Assembly (NCBI GenBank): GCA_040384325.1
Contig: JAZKJL010000001.1
Coordinates: 248,001 to 312,000, forward strand
DNA length: 64,000 nucleotides
Reading direction: 5' to 3'
From: JACMLX01 sp040384325
GTDB taxonomy: Bacteria; Gemmatimonadota; Gemmatimonadetes; Gemmatimonadales; Gemmatimonadaceae
Position numbers and translations under genes: made by a program. The notes beneath the pieces were generated by a model, which was not told the DNA's origin, ran no database searches, and saw only the letters and a list, made by a program, of their open reading frames with translations. The stretch's first letter is position 1. Every line of letters begins with the position of its first letter. Positions 8,776-16,612 of this stretch are shown piece by piece.

Positions 8776-9992
8776 AGAAGGCAACGCTGTTCAAGGTCGC
8801 GACGCAGAGCATCGTCAAGAACAAGCTCCGCACCATGCTCACGATGCTCGGCATCGTGATCGGGGTCGGTGCGGTGATCGTGATGGTGGCGATCGGCAAC
8901 GGCGCACAGGCGCAGATCGAGAAGCAGATCGGCAGCCTCGGCACCAACATGATCGTGATCACGGCAGGCAGCAGCGCGCAGGGTGGCGCCAGCCAGGGTG
9001 CCGGCACGTTCAATCGCCTCACCATCGCCGACGCCGACAAGATCAAGTCCGGCTCGACGCTGCTGTCAGCGGTGTCGCCGGTCCTCGTGACGCGTACGCA
9101 GGTGATCGGCGGGGCGGGGAACTGGCGCACGCAGGTGAACGGCGTCTCCACCGACTACCTCACGATCCGGAATTGGGGCGTGTCGAGCGGGGAGCTGTTC
9201 AGCGAGGACGACGTGCGCACCAAGAAGAAGGTGGTGGTGCTCGGCAAGACGGTGGCGGACAACCTGTTCCCCGACGGCAACGCGGTCGGCGCATCGGTGC
9301 AACTGGGCCGGTCGCCGTTCGTGGTGTCGGGCGTGCTGGATGCCAAGGGACAGAGTGCGTCCGGCAGCGACCAGGACGATGTGGTGCTGGTGCCGTACAC
9401 CACGGCGCAGGATCGGCTGAGCGGATTCCGCTTCGTGTCGCAGATCCTCGGCAGCACCACGTCCACGGCGGTGATCCCGGCTGCGATCCAGGAGATCACG
9501 GCGCTGATGCGCGAGTCGCACCAGCTCAACGGCGGCAACGTGCCCGACGACTTCACGGTGCGCGACCAGACTGCCATCGCGGCCGCCGCCACCAGCACCA
9601 CCAGCGTGATGACCGGCCTGCTGGCCGCGATCGCGTCGATCTCGCTGGTGGTCGGTGGCATCGGCATCATGAACATCATGTTGGTCTCGGTCACCGAGCG
9701 TACCCGGGAGATCGGCATCCGCATGGCGATCGGGGCCCGTGGCTCCGACGTGCTGACGCAGTTCCTGATCGAGAGCATCGTGATGAGCGTACTGGGCGGC
9801 GTGATCGGGCTGCTGGTGGGCATCGGCGGCGCCGCGATCCTTGGCAAGTTCACCGGCTGGGCGATCGCCACGCCCTGGTCGGCGGTGATGATCGCGGTCG
9901 GTTTCTCCGCTGCCGTCGGCGTGTTCTTCGGCTACTACCCGGCGCGCAAGGCGGCGTCGATGAACCCGATTCAGGCGCTCCGGTACGAATAG
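8772..9992 (+). CDS. MacB-type ABC transporter permease
   Basis: The 406-residue membrane subunit has one N-terminal transmembrane helix (LRTMLTMLGIVIGVGAVIVMVAIG). A large periplasmic domain follows (about residues 45-270), and then three C-terminal helices with the conserved VGGIGIMNIMLVSVTERTRE segment and a final GYYPARKAA...NPIQALRYE tail. This layout is diagnostic for FtsX/MacB permeases. Gene order (adaptor, ATPase, permease, outer-membrane channel) makes it part of one pump operon. Confidence 0.93.
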   Translation: MKKATLFKVATQSIVKNKLRTMLTMLGIVIGVGAVIVMVAIGNGAQAQIEKQIGSLGTNMIVITAGSSAQGGASQGAGTFNRLTIADADKIKSGSTLLSAVSPVLVTRTQVIGGAGNWRTQVNGVSTDYLTIRNWGVSSGELFSEDDVRTKKKVVVLGKTVADNLFPDGNAVGASVQLGRSPFVVSGVLDAKGQSASGSDQDDVVLVPYTTAQDRLSGFRFVSQILGSTTSTAVIPAAIQEITALMRESHQLNGGNVPDDFTVRDQTAIAAAATSTTSVMTGLLAAIASISLVVGGIGIMNIMLVSVTERTREIGIRMAIGARGSDVLTQFLIESIVMSVLGGVIGLLVGIGGAAILGKFTGWAIATPWSAVMIAVGFSAAVGVFFGYYPARKAASMNPIQALRYE

Positions 9993-11420
9993 ATGACGCG
10001 CCGCCCTTTCGACTTCCGCTCCATCATGACTGGTGTCACCGGTTCGACCCGCGCCGCACTCTCGGCGCTTCGCCTTCCGTTGCTGACCGTGCTCGTCGCC
10101 GCGGCCGCTGTGTCGTCGCGCGCCGAGGCTCAGGCGACGGCGCCGGTGCAGCGCATCGGCTTCGGTGACGCGGTGCGCATCGCCCTGCAGCAGAACATCA
10201 CGCTGCGCCAGGCCGAGAACGCGACGGCACTGAGTGCGGTCACGGTGCAGCAGCAGCGCAACCAGTTCCTGCCCAACCTGTCGCTCAGCACCAACACCTC
10301 GGGTAACATCGGCCAGAGCTTCAACCAGACAGCGGGGCGCCTGGTGAACCAGACGTCACAGACGCTGAATGCCGGCGTCTCGTCGAACGTGACGCTGTTC
10401 AACGGCTTTCAGAACCTGTCGCTGCTGAAGCAGGCGCGTTTCGGTGAGAGCGCCAGCGCGGCCGAACTGGCGCGCGCGCGGCAGACGGTGGTGTTCACTG
10501 TCGCGTCGAACTTCCTGTCGCTGGTGACGCTGGAGGAGCAGCAGGGCGTGCAGGAGGAGAACCAGCGCTCGCAGCAGGCGACGCTCGACCAGGTGCAGCT
10601 GCTGGTGACGGCGGGTCGTCGTTCGGTGGCCGACCTGTACCAGCAGCAGGCGGCGGTGGCTTCGGCGCAGTCGGCGCTGGTGGCGGCGCGTCGCGCGGTG
10701 GAACTGGCGAAGGTGGACCTGATCCAGACGCTGCAGCTCGACCCGGGCGGCAGCTACGAGTTCCCGGCGCCGACGGTGGACTCCACCCAGGCGGCACCGC
10801 GCTTCACGCTCGACGGCCTGCTGGCGAGTGCATTCAAGGAGCGGGCCGACCTCACGGCGGCGCGCACGCGCGTGGAATCCGCCAACGAGGCACTGCGTAC
10901 GTCGAGCGCCAATCGCTGGCCGGCGATCGCGATGACACTGGGCTACAACTCGGGCTACACCAGCCTCACCGACGAGAGCTTCACCACGCAGCTCAACCAG
11001 CGGAAGGGCGGCTCGATCGGGTTGCAGTTCTCGATCCCGGTGTTCGATCGCGGCGTGTCGAACGTGGCCTCGCAGCAGGCGGCGATCGCGGTCGCGAATG
11101 CGAAGCTGACCAGCGACCGGCAGACGCAGACGGTGGCGCTGGAGGTGCGGCGCGCCTTCCTCGACTACCAGGCCGCGCTGGAGCAGATCAACGCCACGCG
11201 CGCCCAGCAGCGCGCGGCGGACCTGGCCCTCAATGCGGTGCAGGAACGCTACCGCGTCGGCGCCGCCACCCTGGTCGAACTGAGCGTCGCCCGCGCCGCC
11301 CAGGTCACCGCCGCCAGCGCGCTGGTGAACGCGCGCTACAACCTGATCTTCCAGCAGTCGCTGATGTCCTACTACACCGGCACGCTCGATCCCGCGCGAG
11401 TGTCGTTCGGGTCGGCGTGA
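9993..11420 (+). CDS. TolC-family outer membrane efflux protein
   Basis: This 475-residue protein has a signal peptide (LPLLTVLVAAAAVSSRAEAQ) and two long alpha-helical repeat halves rich in Ala/Gln (for example ALSAVTVQQQRNQFLPNLSL and YRVGAATLVELSVARAAQV), the pattern of outer membrane efflux proteins. It starts immediately after the permease stop (no spacer bases) and completes the tripartite pump. The GxxTxLDVLxAQ-like motif of the family is seen as RYRVGAATLVELSVARA. The substrate is not predictable. Confidence 0.9.
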   Translation: MTRRPFDFRSIMTGVTGSTRAALSALRLPLLTVLVAAAAVSSRAEAQATAPVQRIGFGDAVRIALQQNITLRQAENATALSAVTVQQQRNQFLPNLSLSTNTSGNIGQSFNQTAGRLVNQTSQTLNAGVSSNVTLFNGFQNLSLLKQARFGESASAAELARARQTVVFTVASNFLSLVTLEEQQGVQEENQRSQQATLDQVQLLVTAGRRSVADLYQQQAAVASAQSALVAARRAVELAKVDLIQTLQLDPGGSYEFPAPTVDSTQAAPRFTLDGLLASAFKERADLTAARTRVESANEALRTSSANRWPAIAMTLGYNSGYTSLTDESFTTQLNQRKGGSIGLQFSIPVFDRGVSNVASQQAAIAVANAKLTSDRQTQTVALEVRRAFLDYQAALEQINATRAQQRAADLALNAVQERYRVGAATLVELSVARAAQVTAASALVNARYNLIFQQSLMSYYTGTLDPARVSFGSA

Positions 11421-11450
11421 TCTCTCGCCCGCGCGGCCCCTTTCCGACGG

Positions 11451-11500
11451 CAACTGCCTGACGCAAAGGCGCGGTTGCGCAAAGCGCTCTACGCCTCTGC
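11451..11500 (+). repeat. Direct repeat copy 1 of the GxxExxY cassette end
   Basis: This 50-base unit begins CAACTGCCTGACGCAAAGGC and ends GCTCTACGCCTCTGC. A second copy follows at 11508-11565 with the same start and end and an 8-base insertion in the middle. Internally the sequence is built of 8-base GCGCAAAG-like words. The pair looks like tandem ends of the adjacent inverted-repeat cassette. Confidence 0.8.
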
Positions 11501-11507
11501 TTGACTG

Positions 11508-11565
11508 CAACTGCCTGACGCAAAGGCGCGAAGGCGCAGGGGCGCAAAGCGCTCTACGCCTCTGC
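11508..11565 (+). repeat. Direct repeat copy 2 of the GxxExxY cassette end
   Basis: This 58-base copy matches 11451-11500 apart from about 8 extra bases. Its 11509-11550 part is the left arm of the inverted repeat around the small gene at 11580-11966. Confidence 0.8.
11509..11550 (+). repeat. Left inverted repeat, cassette A
   Basis: The 42-base arm matches the reverse complement of 12010-12051 at 37 of 42 positions when aligned by eye without gaps. Both arms consist of 8-base words near GACGCAAA/GCGCAAAG. Confidence 0.85.
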
Positions 11566-11579
11566 CGCCTCGTCGATCA

Positions 11580-11966
11580 TCATGATTTCAGTTGGTTGAC
11601 CACGCGGTGGATGCCGTTCTTGACAAGGCGTTCACCGAAGTTGATCACCATCGCGAGGCGCAGGCCACGGAGGCGTAGGTAGGTGAGGGCTTGCGCCTCG
11701 TAGATGCTGCTGTACTTGGGTGTCGCCTTGCACTCCACGATGACGGTGTCTCGGACGAGCAGGTCGAGACGCAACGGCGACGATAGCGCGATACCTTTGT
11801 ACATGATCGGTGATTCAACCTGGCGTTGCACGAGCAGTCCGGCCGCCGCCAGCTCCCAGCACAGCGCCTCCTCGTAGATCGACTCGATCAGTCCGGGTCC
11901 ACCGAGTGTGCGGTGCACCTCGATTGCAGCATCGACGACCAACCTGCTGATTTCATTTTCAGTCAT
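11580..11966 (-). CDS. GxxExxY protein (PD-(D/E)XK nuclease-like, PDDEXK_3 type)
   Basis: The 128-residue protein carries the name-giving GLIESIY (GxxExxY) motif at residues 25-31. A nuclease-like core follows, LRLDLLVRDTVIVECKA, whose Asp and Glu-x-Lys fit a PD-(D/E)XK active site, and then ALTYLRL and VINFGE. A good Shine-Dalgarno (GAGG, 5 bases before ATG) precedes the start at 11966. Family members are small stand-alone proteins of unknown function that occur in many bacteria. It is clearly homologous to the protein at 56379-56765 in this window. It lies alone between inverted repeats. Enzymatic activity is inferred, not known. Confidence 0.88.
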   Translation of the reverse strand: MTENEISRLVVDAAIEVHRTLGGPGLIESIYEEALCWELAAAGLLVQRQVESPIMYKGIALSSPLRLDLLVRDTVIVECKATPKYSSIYEAQALTYLRLRGLRLAMVINFGERLVKNGIHRVVNQLKS

Positions 11967-12009
11967 AATATCCTCGACTAGGTCCAGGGTCTCCGTTTGC
12001 GCGACGAAC

Positions 12010-12051
12010 GCATTGCGCCTCTGCGCCTTGGCGTCTTTGCGTCAGGCTGTT
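12010..12051 (-). repeat. Right inverted repeat, cassette A
   Basis: This is the reverse-complement partner of 11509-11550 (37/42 identical). Read on the minus strand it begins AACAGCCTGACGCAAAG and is made of four 8-base words. It lies between the GxxExxY start and ilvD. Confidence 0.85.
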
Positions 12052-12185
12052 CACGATCCCACGCTGCAAGCGACCGTCACGCGCCCGTCATCTGCGACTA
12101 GCGAACCGCCGCAGAACTTGCGTTGGACGGCGGGAGCGGCGAGGATGCAGGGTCACCCTCTCCTCGAACCGCGCGGACGTGCATC

Positions 12186-13895
12186 ATGGACAAGTCGAAG
12201 CTTCCCAGCCGTCATGCCACCGTCGGGCCGGAGCGGGCGCCGCATCGGGCGTTCTACTATGCGATGGGGCTGAATGCGGAGGAGATCCAGCAGCCGATCA
12301 TCGGCGTGGTGAGCAGCTGGAACGAGGCCGCGCCGTGCAACATCGCGCTCAAGCGACAGGCCGAAGCCGCGAAGCGCGGCGTGAAGGCGGCAGGTGGCAC
12401 GCCACGTGAGTTCACCACCATCACCGTCACCGACGGCATCGCGATGGGGCATGCCGGCATGAAGTCGTCACTGGTCAGCCGTGAGACCATCGCCGACTCC
12501 GTCGAGCTCACCGTGCGCGGGCACTGCTACGACGGGTTGGTCGGCATCGCCGGCTGCGACAAGACGCTGCCCGGATTGATGATGGCGATGCTGCGCCTGA
12601 ACGTGCCGTCGGTGTTCCTGTATGGCGGTTCGATCTTGCCCGGACGCTTCCACGATCGCGACGTGACCGTGCTGGACGTGTTCGAAGCCGTCGGCTCACA
12701 TGCGGCCGGGAAGATGTCGCTCGAGGAACTCACCGCGCTGGAGAAGGTCGCCTGTCCGGGCGCCGGCTCGTGCGGCGGGCAGTACACCGCCAACAGCATG
12801 GCGTATGTGTCGGAGGCCATCGGGCTCGCACTCCCCGGCTCGGCCAGCCCGCCGGCGGCGTGGGAATCGCGTGACAGTTATGCGGAGAATGCCGGCGCCG
12901 CGGTGATGCGCCTGATACAGCATGGGCCGAGGCCGCGTGACATCGTGACACGCAAGGCGCTGGAGAATGCCGCCGCCGTCGTCGCCGCCACCGGCGGGTC
13001 CACCAACGCCACGTTGCACCTGCCGGCGATGGCGCACGAAGCCGGGATTGCGTTCGACCTGTTCGATGTCGCGGAAGTGTTTGCGCGCACGCCTCTGATC
13101 GCCGACCTGAAGCCCGGCGGTCGCTATCTCGCCAAGGACGTGCACGACATCGGCGGCGCGTCGGTGGTGCTCAAGGCACTGCTCGACGGCGGCTTCCTGC
13201 ACGGCGACTGCATCACGGTCACCGGACGCACCATCGCCGAGGATCTGGCGGATGTCGTGGTGCCCGCCAACCAGGACGTCGTGCGACCGGTGATCAACGC
13301 CATCTCACCCACCGGTGGATTGGTCGGCATGCGCGGCAACCTCGCCCCCGACGGTGCGGTGGTGAAGGTGGCGGGGTTGCACACGCGCATGTTCAGCGGA
13401 CCGGCGCTGGTGTTCGAGTCGGAAGAGGAAGCGATGGCGGCGGTGATGGAGAAGCGCTACAACGCCGGTGACGTGCTGGTGATCCGCTATGAAGGCCCGC
13501 GCGGTGGGCCCGGCATGCGCGAGATGCTCTCCACCACCTCCGCCATCTATGGGCAGGGCATGGGCGACAAGGTGGCGCTGATCACCGACGGCCGATTCAG
13601 CGGCGCCACGCGCGGCCTGTGCATCGGACACGTGGGTCCGGAGGCCGCCGTCGGCGGGCCCATCGGCCTGCTGCGGAATGGGGACATCATCGACATCGAT
13701 GCCGACACCGGCGCCCTCGACGTGCGGCTCAGTGACGAGGAACTGGCGGAGCGTCGCGCGGCATGGGTACCCAGACAGCACGATTTCCAGTCCGGCGCCA
13801 TCTGGCGCTACGCCCAGACCGTCAGCCAGGCCCGGTACGGGGCGGTGGTCCACCCCGGGGGGGTTGCGGAAACGCACTGTTATGCCGATGCTTGA
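12186..13895 (+). CDS. ilvD: Dihydroxy-acid dehydratase
   Basis: The 569-residue enzyme converts 2,3-dihydroxy acids to 2-keto acids, the third common step of Ile/Val synthesis. Iron-sulfur cluster cysteines sit in GCDKTLPGLMMA (about residue 125) and CPGAGSCGGQYTANSM (about residue 196). The C-terminal GxxTDGRFSGATRG motif (ITDGRFSGATRG) is present. The start at 12186 gives the usual N-terminus; 21 further upstream codons are open but unlike the family. It heads the ilv/leu block but is separated from ilvB by an attenuator, so it may be expressed independently of the downstream genes. Confidence 0.97.
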   Translation: MDKSKLPSRHATVGPERAPHRAFYYAMGLNAEEIQQPIIGVVSSWNEAAPCNIALKRQAEAAKRGVKAAGGTPREFTTITVTDGIAMGHAGMKSSLVSRETIADSVELTVRGHCYDGLVGIAGCDKTLPGLMMAMLRLNVPSVFLYGGSILPGRFHDRDVTVLDVFEAVGSHAAGKMSLEELTALEKVACPGAGSCGGQYTANSMAYVSEAIGLALPGSASPPAAWESRDSYAENAGAAVMRLIQHGPRPRDIVTRKALENAAAVVAATGGSTNATLHLPAMAHEAGIAFDLFDVAEVFARTPLIADLKPGGRYLAKDVHDIGGASVVLKALLDGGFLHGDCITVTGRTIAEDLADVVVPANQDVVRPVINAISPTGGLVGMRGNLAPDGAVVKVAGLHTRMFSGPALVFESEEEAMAAVMEKRYNAGDVLVIRYEGPRGGPGMREMLSTTSAIYGQGMGDKVALITDGRFSGATRGLCIGHVGPEAAVGGPIGLLRNGDIIDIDADTGALDVRLSDEELAERRAAWVPRQHDFQSGAIWRYAQTVSQARYGAVVHPGGVAETHCYADA

Positions 13896-13988
13896 AAAAG
13901 GATCACGTCGCTCCCGCGGCGGAATCCGTCGTCGGTCGTCGTCGCGCTTCTCCCCGAACCACGCGACACAGGTCACCCAGCCCCGCTG

Positions 13989-14120
13989 ATGCACGCTTCA
14001 CCGTCGCAGTCCCGCCTCCTCAGCCTTACCAGCCTCGTTGCGAGCATTTCGCTCGCAGCGCTTCTCGTCGTACGCGTACTTCTTAGCGGACGGGAGCAGG
14101 GCTTGAGGATCGCGATGTAA
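13989..14120 (+). CDS. Leader peptide of the ilvB operon attenuator
   Basis: A 43-codon ORF with 16 branched-chain residues (Leu, Val, Ile), densest in AALLVVRVLLSG (residues 23-34). This resembles ilvB leader peptides such as E. coli IvbL, in which ribosome stalling on such codons controls a downstream terminator. A TGCGAGC/GCTCGCA hairpin (14039-14057) lies inside the leader, and two strong hairpins follow its stop. I see no strong ribosome binding site. The peptide is read from sequence; the regulatory role is inferred from position and composition. Confidence 0.75.
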   Translation: MHASPSQSRLLSLTSLVASISLAALLVVRVLLSGREQGLRIAM

Positions 14121-14131
14121 CCGCGAACCGC

Positions 14132-14162
14132 TTGCCCCTCCCGAGATCACTCGGAGGGGCAA
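14132..14162 (+). promoter_or_regulatory. Attenuator hairpin between leader peptide and terminator
   Basis: TTGCCCCTCCCGAG pairs with CTCGGAGGGGCAA around an ATCA loop, leaving one bulged C. It starts 12 bases after the leader stop. In a classical attenuator it would be the pause or antiterminator-competing stem. Confidence 0.65.
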
Positions 14163-14180
14163 CCTTGGGCAGGAACACAC

Positions 14181-14218
14181 AAGGCTCCCTCCGCGCGCGG
14201 AGGGGGCCTTCTCGTTTT
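14181..14218 (+). terminator. Intrinsic terminator of the ilvB attenuator
   Basis: AAGGCTCCCTCCGCG pairs with CGCGGAGGGGGCCTT (15 positions, one G-U), followed by CTCGTTTT. It ends 11 bases before the ilvB start, so termination here would switch off ilvBNC-leuACDB. Confidence 0.7.
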
Positions 14219-14228
14219 CCGAGTCCCC

Positions 14229-16055
14229 ATGTCCCACCCAGCACGCAGCACCGCCCGACGAACCCCGGCACAGGCCTCCGCGCCGGTGCGTGACGCCTCA
14301 CCGGCGACACGCACCGGGGCGCAGGTCATGTGCGAAGCACTGATTCGCGAGAACGTGTCGGTGATGTTCGGGATTCCCGGCGGCTGCATCATGCCGTTCT
14401 ATCACGCGATGTGGGAGTACCGCAGCCGGCTGCGCCACGTGCTGTGCCGGCATGAGCAGGGCGCCGGTCACGCCGCTGAAGGGTATGCGCGCGCCACCGG
14501 GCAGGTCGGCGTCTGCGTCGGCACCAGCGGGCCCGGTGCCACCAACCTGGTCACCCCGATCGCCGACGCCTGGATGGATGGCACGCCACTGGTCGCGATC
14601 ACCGGTCAGGTGCCCAGCGCGCTCCTCGGCACCGATGCGTTCCAGGAGACCGACATCACCGGCATCACGGTGCCGATCACCAAGCACAACTACCTGGTGC
14701 GTGATGCGCGTGAACTGCCACGGGTGATGCGCGAGGCCTTCCACATCGCACGCACCGGTCGTCCCGGGCCAGTGCTGATCGACATCACCAAGGATGCCCA
14801 GCTCTCGCGTTTCGTCCCCGACTGGGACGAGCCGATGGACCTGCCCGGCTATCGCCCGACATCGATGCGTGATGACGTGGACCAGCGCGCCATCCGTCGT
14901 GCCGCGCAACTGCTGCAAGGCGCGCAGCGTCCGGTGATCCTGGCCGGCAATGGCGTGATCCAGGCCGGTGCCACGCGCGAGCTGCGCGCCTTCGCCGAAC
15001 AGACGGGCATTCCGGTGGTCACCACGCTGCACGGCCTTGGCGCGATGCCGCATGATCATCCGCTGGCACTCGGCATGCCGGGCATGCATGGCTGGGTGCA
15101 CGTCAATCGCGCCATCCAGGCCTGCGACGTGCTGCTGAACGTCGGCAGCCGGTTCGATGATCGCGTCACCGGAAAGGCCAGCACCTTCGCGCCGCAGGCG
15201 AAGATCATCCACATCGACATCGATGGGGCGGAGATCGGGAAGCTGGTGCGCACGGACGTCGGCATCGTATCCGACTGCAAGCCGGCGCTGCGCTCGCTGG
15301 CGGTGGCGATGTCGTCGGGACCGAGCGTGCAGCGCACGGCGTGGATCCACGAGATCATCGCCATGCGTGACGAGCATGCGCCGCGGCAGGGCTACACGCG
15401 CCGCGAGCGCACCGCGCCGCTGATGCCGCACGACGTGTTCGACGCGCTGAACGCCGCATTCACCGGCCGCAGCGACTGGCGGGTGGTGACCGACGTGGGC
15501 CAGCACCAGATGTGGGCTGCGCAGATGATCGACTGGAGCCGGCCGCGCACGCACATCACCAGTGGTGGCGCGGGCACGATGGGGTTCTCGCTGCCGGCCG
15601 CGATGGGTGCCGCGATCGCCGATCCGGAGAAGACCGTCTGGGTGGTGGTCGGCGACGGTGGCTTCCAGATGACCAATTGCGAGCTGGCCACCATCGCACA
15701 GGAAGGGCTGACCAACCTCAAGGTCGCCGTCGTCAACAACGGCTATCTGGGCATGGTGCGGCAGTGGCAGCAGCTGTTCGAGGGCAAGCGCTACAGCGGC
15801 ACACCGCTGACTGGCCCCGACTTCGCCAAGCTGGCCGAGGCGCATGGGCTGCGCGGCATCACGGTGGATTGCGCCGAGGATGCCGGCACCGCCGTGCGCG
15901 CGGCGTGGCAGCACACCGGCTGCGTGGTGATCGATTTCCGCGTCGAACGCGAAGCGAACGTGTTCCCGATCGTCCCCGCCGGTCTCGCGATCGGCGACAT
16001 GATGACCGCAGCCCCGGCTGCGCCTGCAGTTTCCTCACCCTCTCACAAGGTCTGA
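14229..16055 (+). CDS. ilvB: Acetolactate synthase large (catalytic) subunit
   Basis: The 608-residue ThDP enzyme condenses pyruvate (with pyruvate or 2-ketobutyrate) in the first common step of branched-chain synthesis. It has the N-terminal ThDP domain with catalytic Glu (LCRHEQGAGHAAEGYARATG region), the central FAD-type domain, and the C-terminal ThDP motif GDGGFQMTNCELATI ending in VVNN. About 25 residues of Ala/Arg-rich tail precede the conserved domain. It is preceded by the leader-peptide attenuator and followed five bases later by the regulatory subunit gene. Confidence 0.96.
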   Translation: MSHPARSTARRTPAQASAPVRDASPATRTGAQVMCEALIRENVSVMFGIPGGCIMPFYHAMWEYRSRLRHVLCRHEQGAGHAAEGYARATGQVGVCVGTSGPGATNLVTPIADAWMDGTPLVAITGQVPSALLGTDAFQETDITGITVPITKHNYLVRDARELPRVMREAFHIARTGRPGPVLIDITKDAQLSRFVPDWDEPMDLPGYRPTSMRDDVDQRAIRRAAQLLQGAQRPVILAGNGVIQAGATRELRAFAEQTGIPVVTTLHGLGAMPHDHPLALGMPGMHGWVHVNRAIQACDVLLNVGSRFDDRVTGKASTFAPQAKIIHIDIDGAEIGKLVRTDVGIVSDCKPALRSLAVAMSSGPSVQRTAWIHEIIAMRDEHAPRQGYTRRERTAPLMPHDVFDALNAAFTGRSDWRVVTDVGQHQMWAAQMIDWSRPRTHITSGGAGTMGFSLPAAMGAAIADPEKTVWVVVGDGGFQMTNCELATIAQEGLTNLKVAVVNNGYLGMVRQWQQLFEGKRYSGTPLTGPDFAKLAEAHGLRGITVDCAEDAGTAVRAAWQHTGCVVIDFRVEREANVFPIVPAGLAIGDMMTAAPAAPAVSSPSHKV

Positions 16056-16060
16056 CCCCG

Positions 16061-16612
16061 ATGGCACAGCACACCCTGATCGCCCTGCTCCAGGATCGCG
16101 CCGGCGTCCTGCATCGCACCGTCACCCTGCTGCGTCGTCGCGGCTTCAACATCGCGTCGCTGGCGGTGGGCCGGAGCGAAGTGCCCGGGATCAGCCGCAT
16201 GACGCTGGTGGTGGATGCCACCGATGCCAGCCAGGTCGTGATGCAGCTCGATCGCCTGGTGGAAGTGATCGGTGTCACCGACGTCACCAACGAGCGGGCG
16301 GTGCAGCGCGAGACGGCGCTGGCCAAGATCGTGTCGTCACCGGCACGCCTCGCGGAACTGGTGGAGATCGTGGCCGAGTACGGCGCGCGCGTGCTGGACC
16401 TGAGCGAGGAGGAGCTGATCGTGCAGATCACCGACACGCCGGAACGGGTGGAGGAGTTCATCACCATGATCCGTCCGGAAGGGCTGGCGGAGCTGATGCG
16501 CACCGGCCGCCTGGCGATGATGCGTGGCCGCACGCCGAAGAAGCTCGAGGCGCCGGCGCACTACCGCGCGCAGGCTGATGGCGCCCCCGCCGACGAGGAG
16601 GCTGCCGCGTGA
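16061..16612 (+). CDS. ilvN: Acetolactate synthase small (regulatory) subunit
   Basis: The 183-residue protein has an N-terminal ACT domain (LIALLQDRAGVLHRTVTLLRRRGFNI, VGRSEVPGISRMTLVV) followed by the C-terminal small-subunit domain (LAKIVSSPARLAELVEIV). It binds valine for feedback control and stimulates the large subunit. Start at 16061 chosen because the ACT domain begins three residues in; the longer open frame upstream overlaps ilvB. Its stop overlaps the ilvC start by four bases. Confidence 0.96.
   Translation: MAQHTLIALLQDRAGVLHRTVTLLRRRGFNIASLAVGRSEVPGISRMTLVVDATDASQVVMQLDRLVEVIGVTDVTNERAVQRETALAKIVSSPARLAELVEIVAEYGARVLDLSEEELIVQITDTPERVEEFITMIRPEGLAELMRTGRLAMMRGRTPKKLEAPAHYRAQADGAPADEEAAA

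Larger units (their letters stand above)
11509..12051. mobile_element. Inverted-repeat cassette A carrying a GxxExxY gene
   Basis: About 543 bases lie between and include two 42-base imperfect inverted repeats, with a single small gene filling the interior (29 bases from stop to left arm, 43 from right arm to start). By eye the interior is less GC-rich than the surrounding genes and uses codons rare in them, which suggests transfer. No transposase, no clear target-site duplication and no second gene are present. A second cassette of the same plan but different repeat sequence lies at 56299-56889. Calling it mobile is an inference from this architecture. Confidence 0.55.

Noticed and set aside
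11451..11565. Possible CRISPR array
   Set aside because: Only two direct copies of unequal length with no unique spacers and no cas genes; they are better explained as cassette ends.
11495..12065. Target-site duplication around cassette A
   Set aside because: The bases outside the two arms do not form a matching direct repeat; they instead extend the inverted repeat by a few bases.
13896..14228. T-box riboswitch upstream of ilvB
   Set aside because: No T-box consensus or specifier stem was recognised, whereas a Leu/Val/Ile-rich leader peptide with terminator explains the region.
14298..15914. A 538-codon minus-strand frame opposite ilvB
   Set aside because: Shadow frame with codon boundaries set by the real gene; composition is His/Arg/Gly-rich and lacks motifs.
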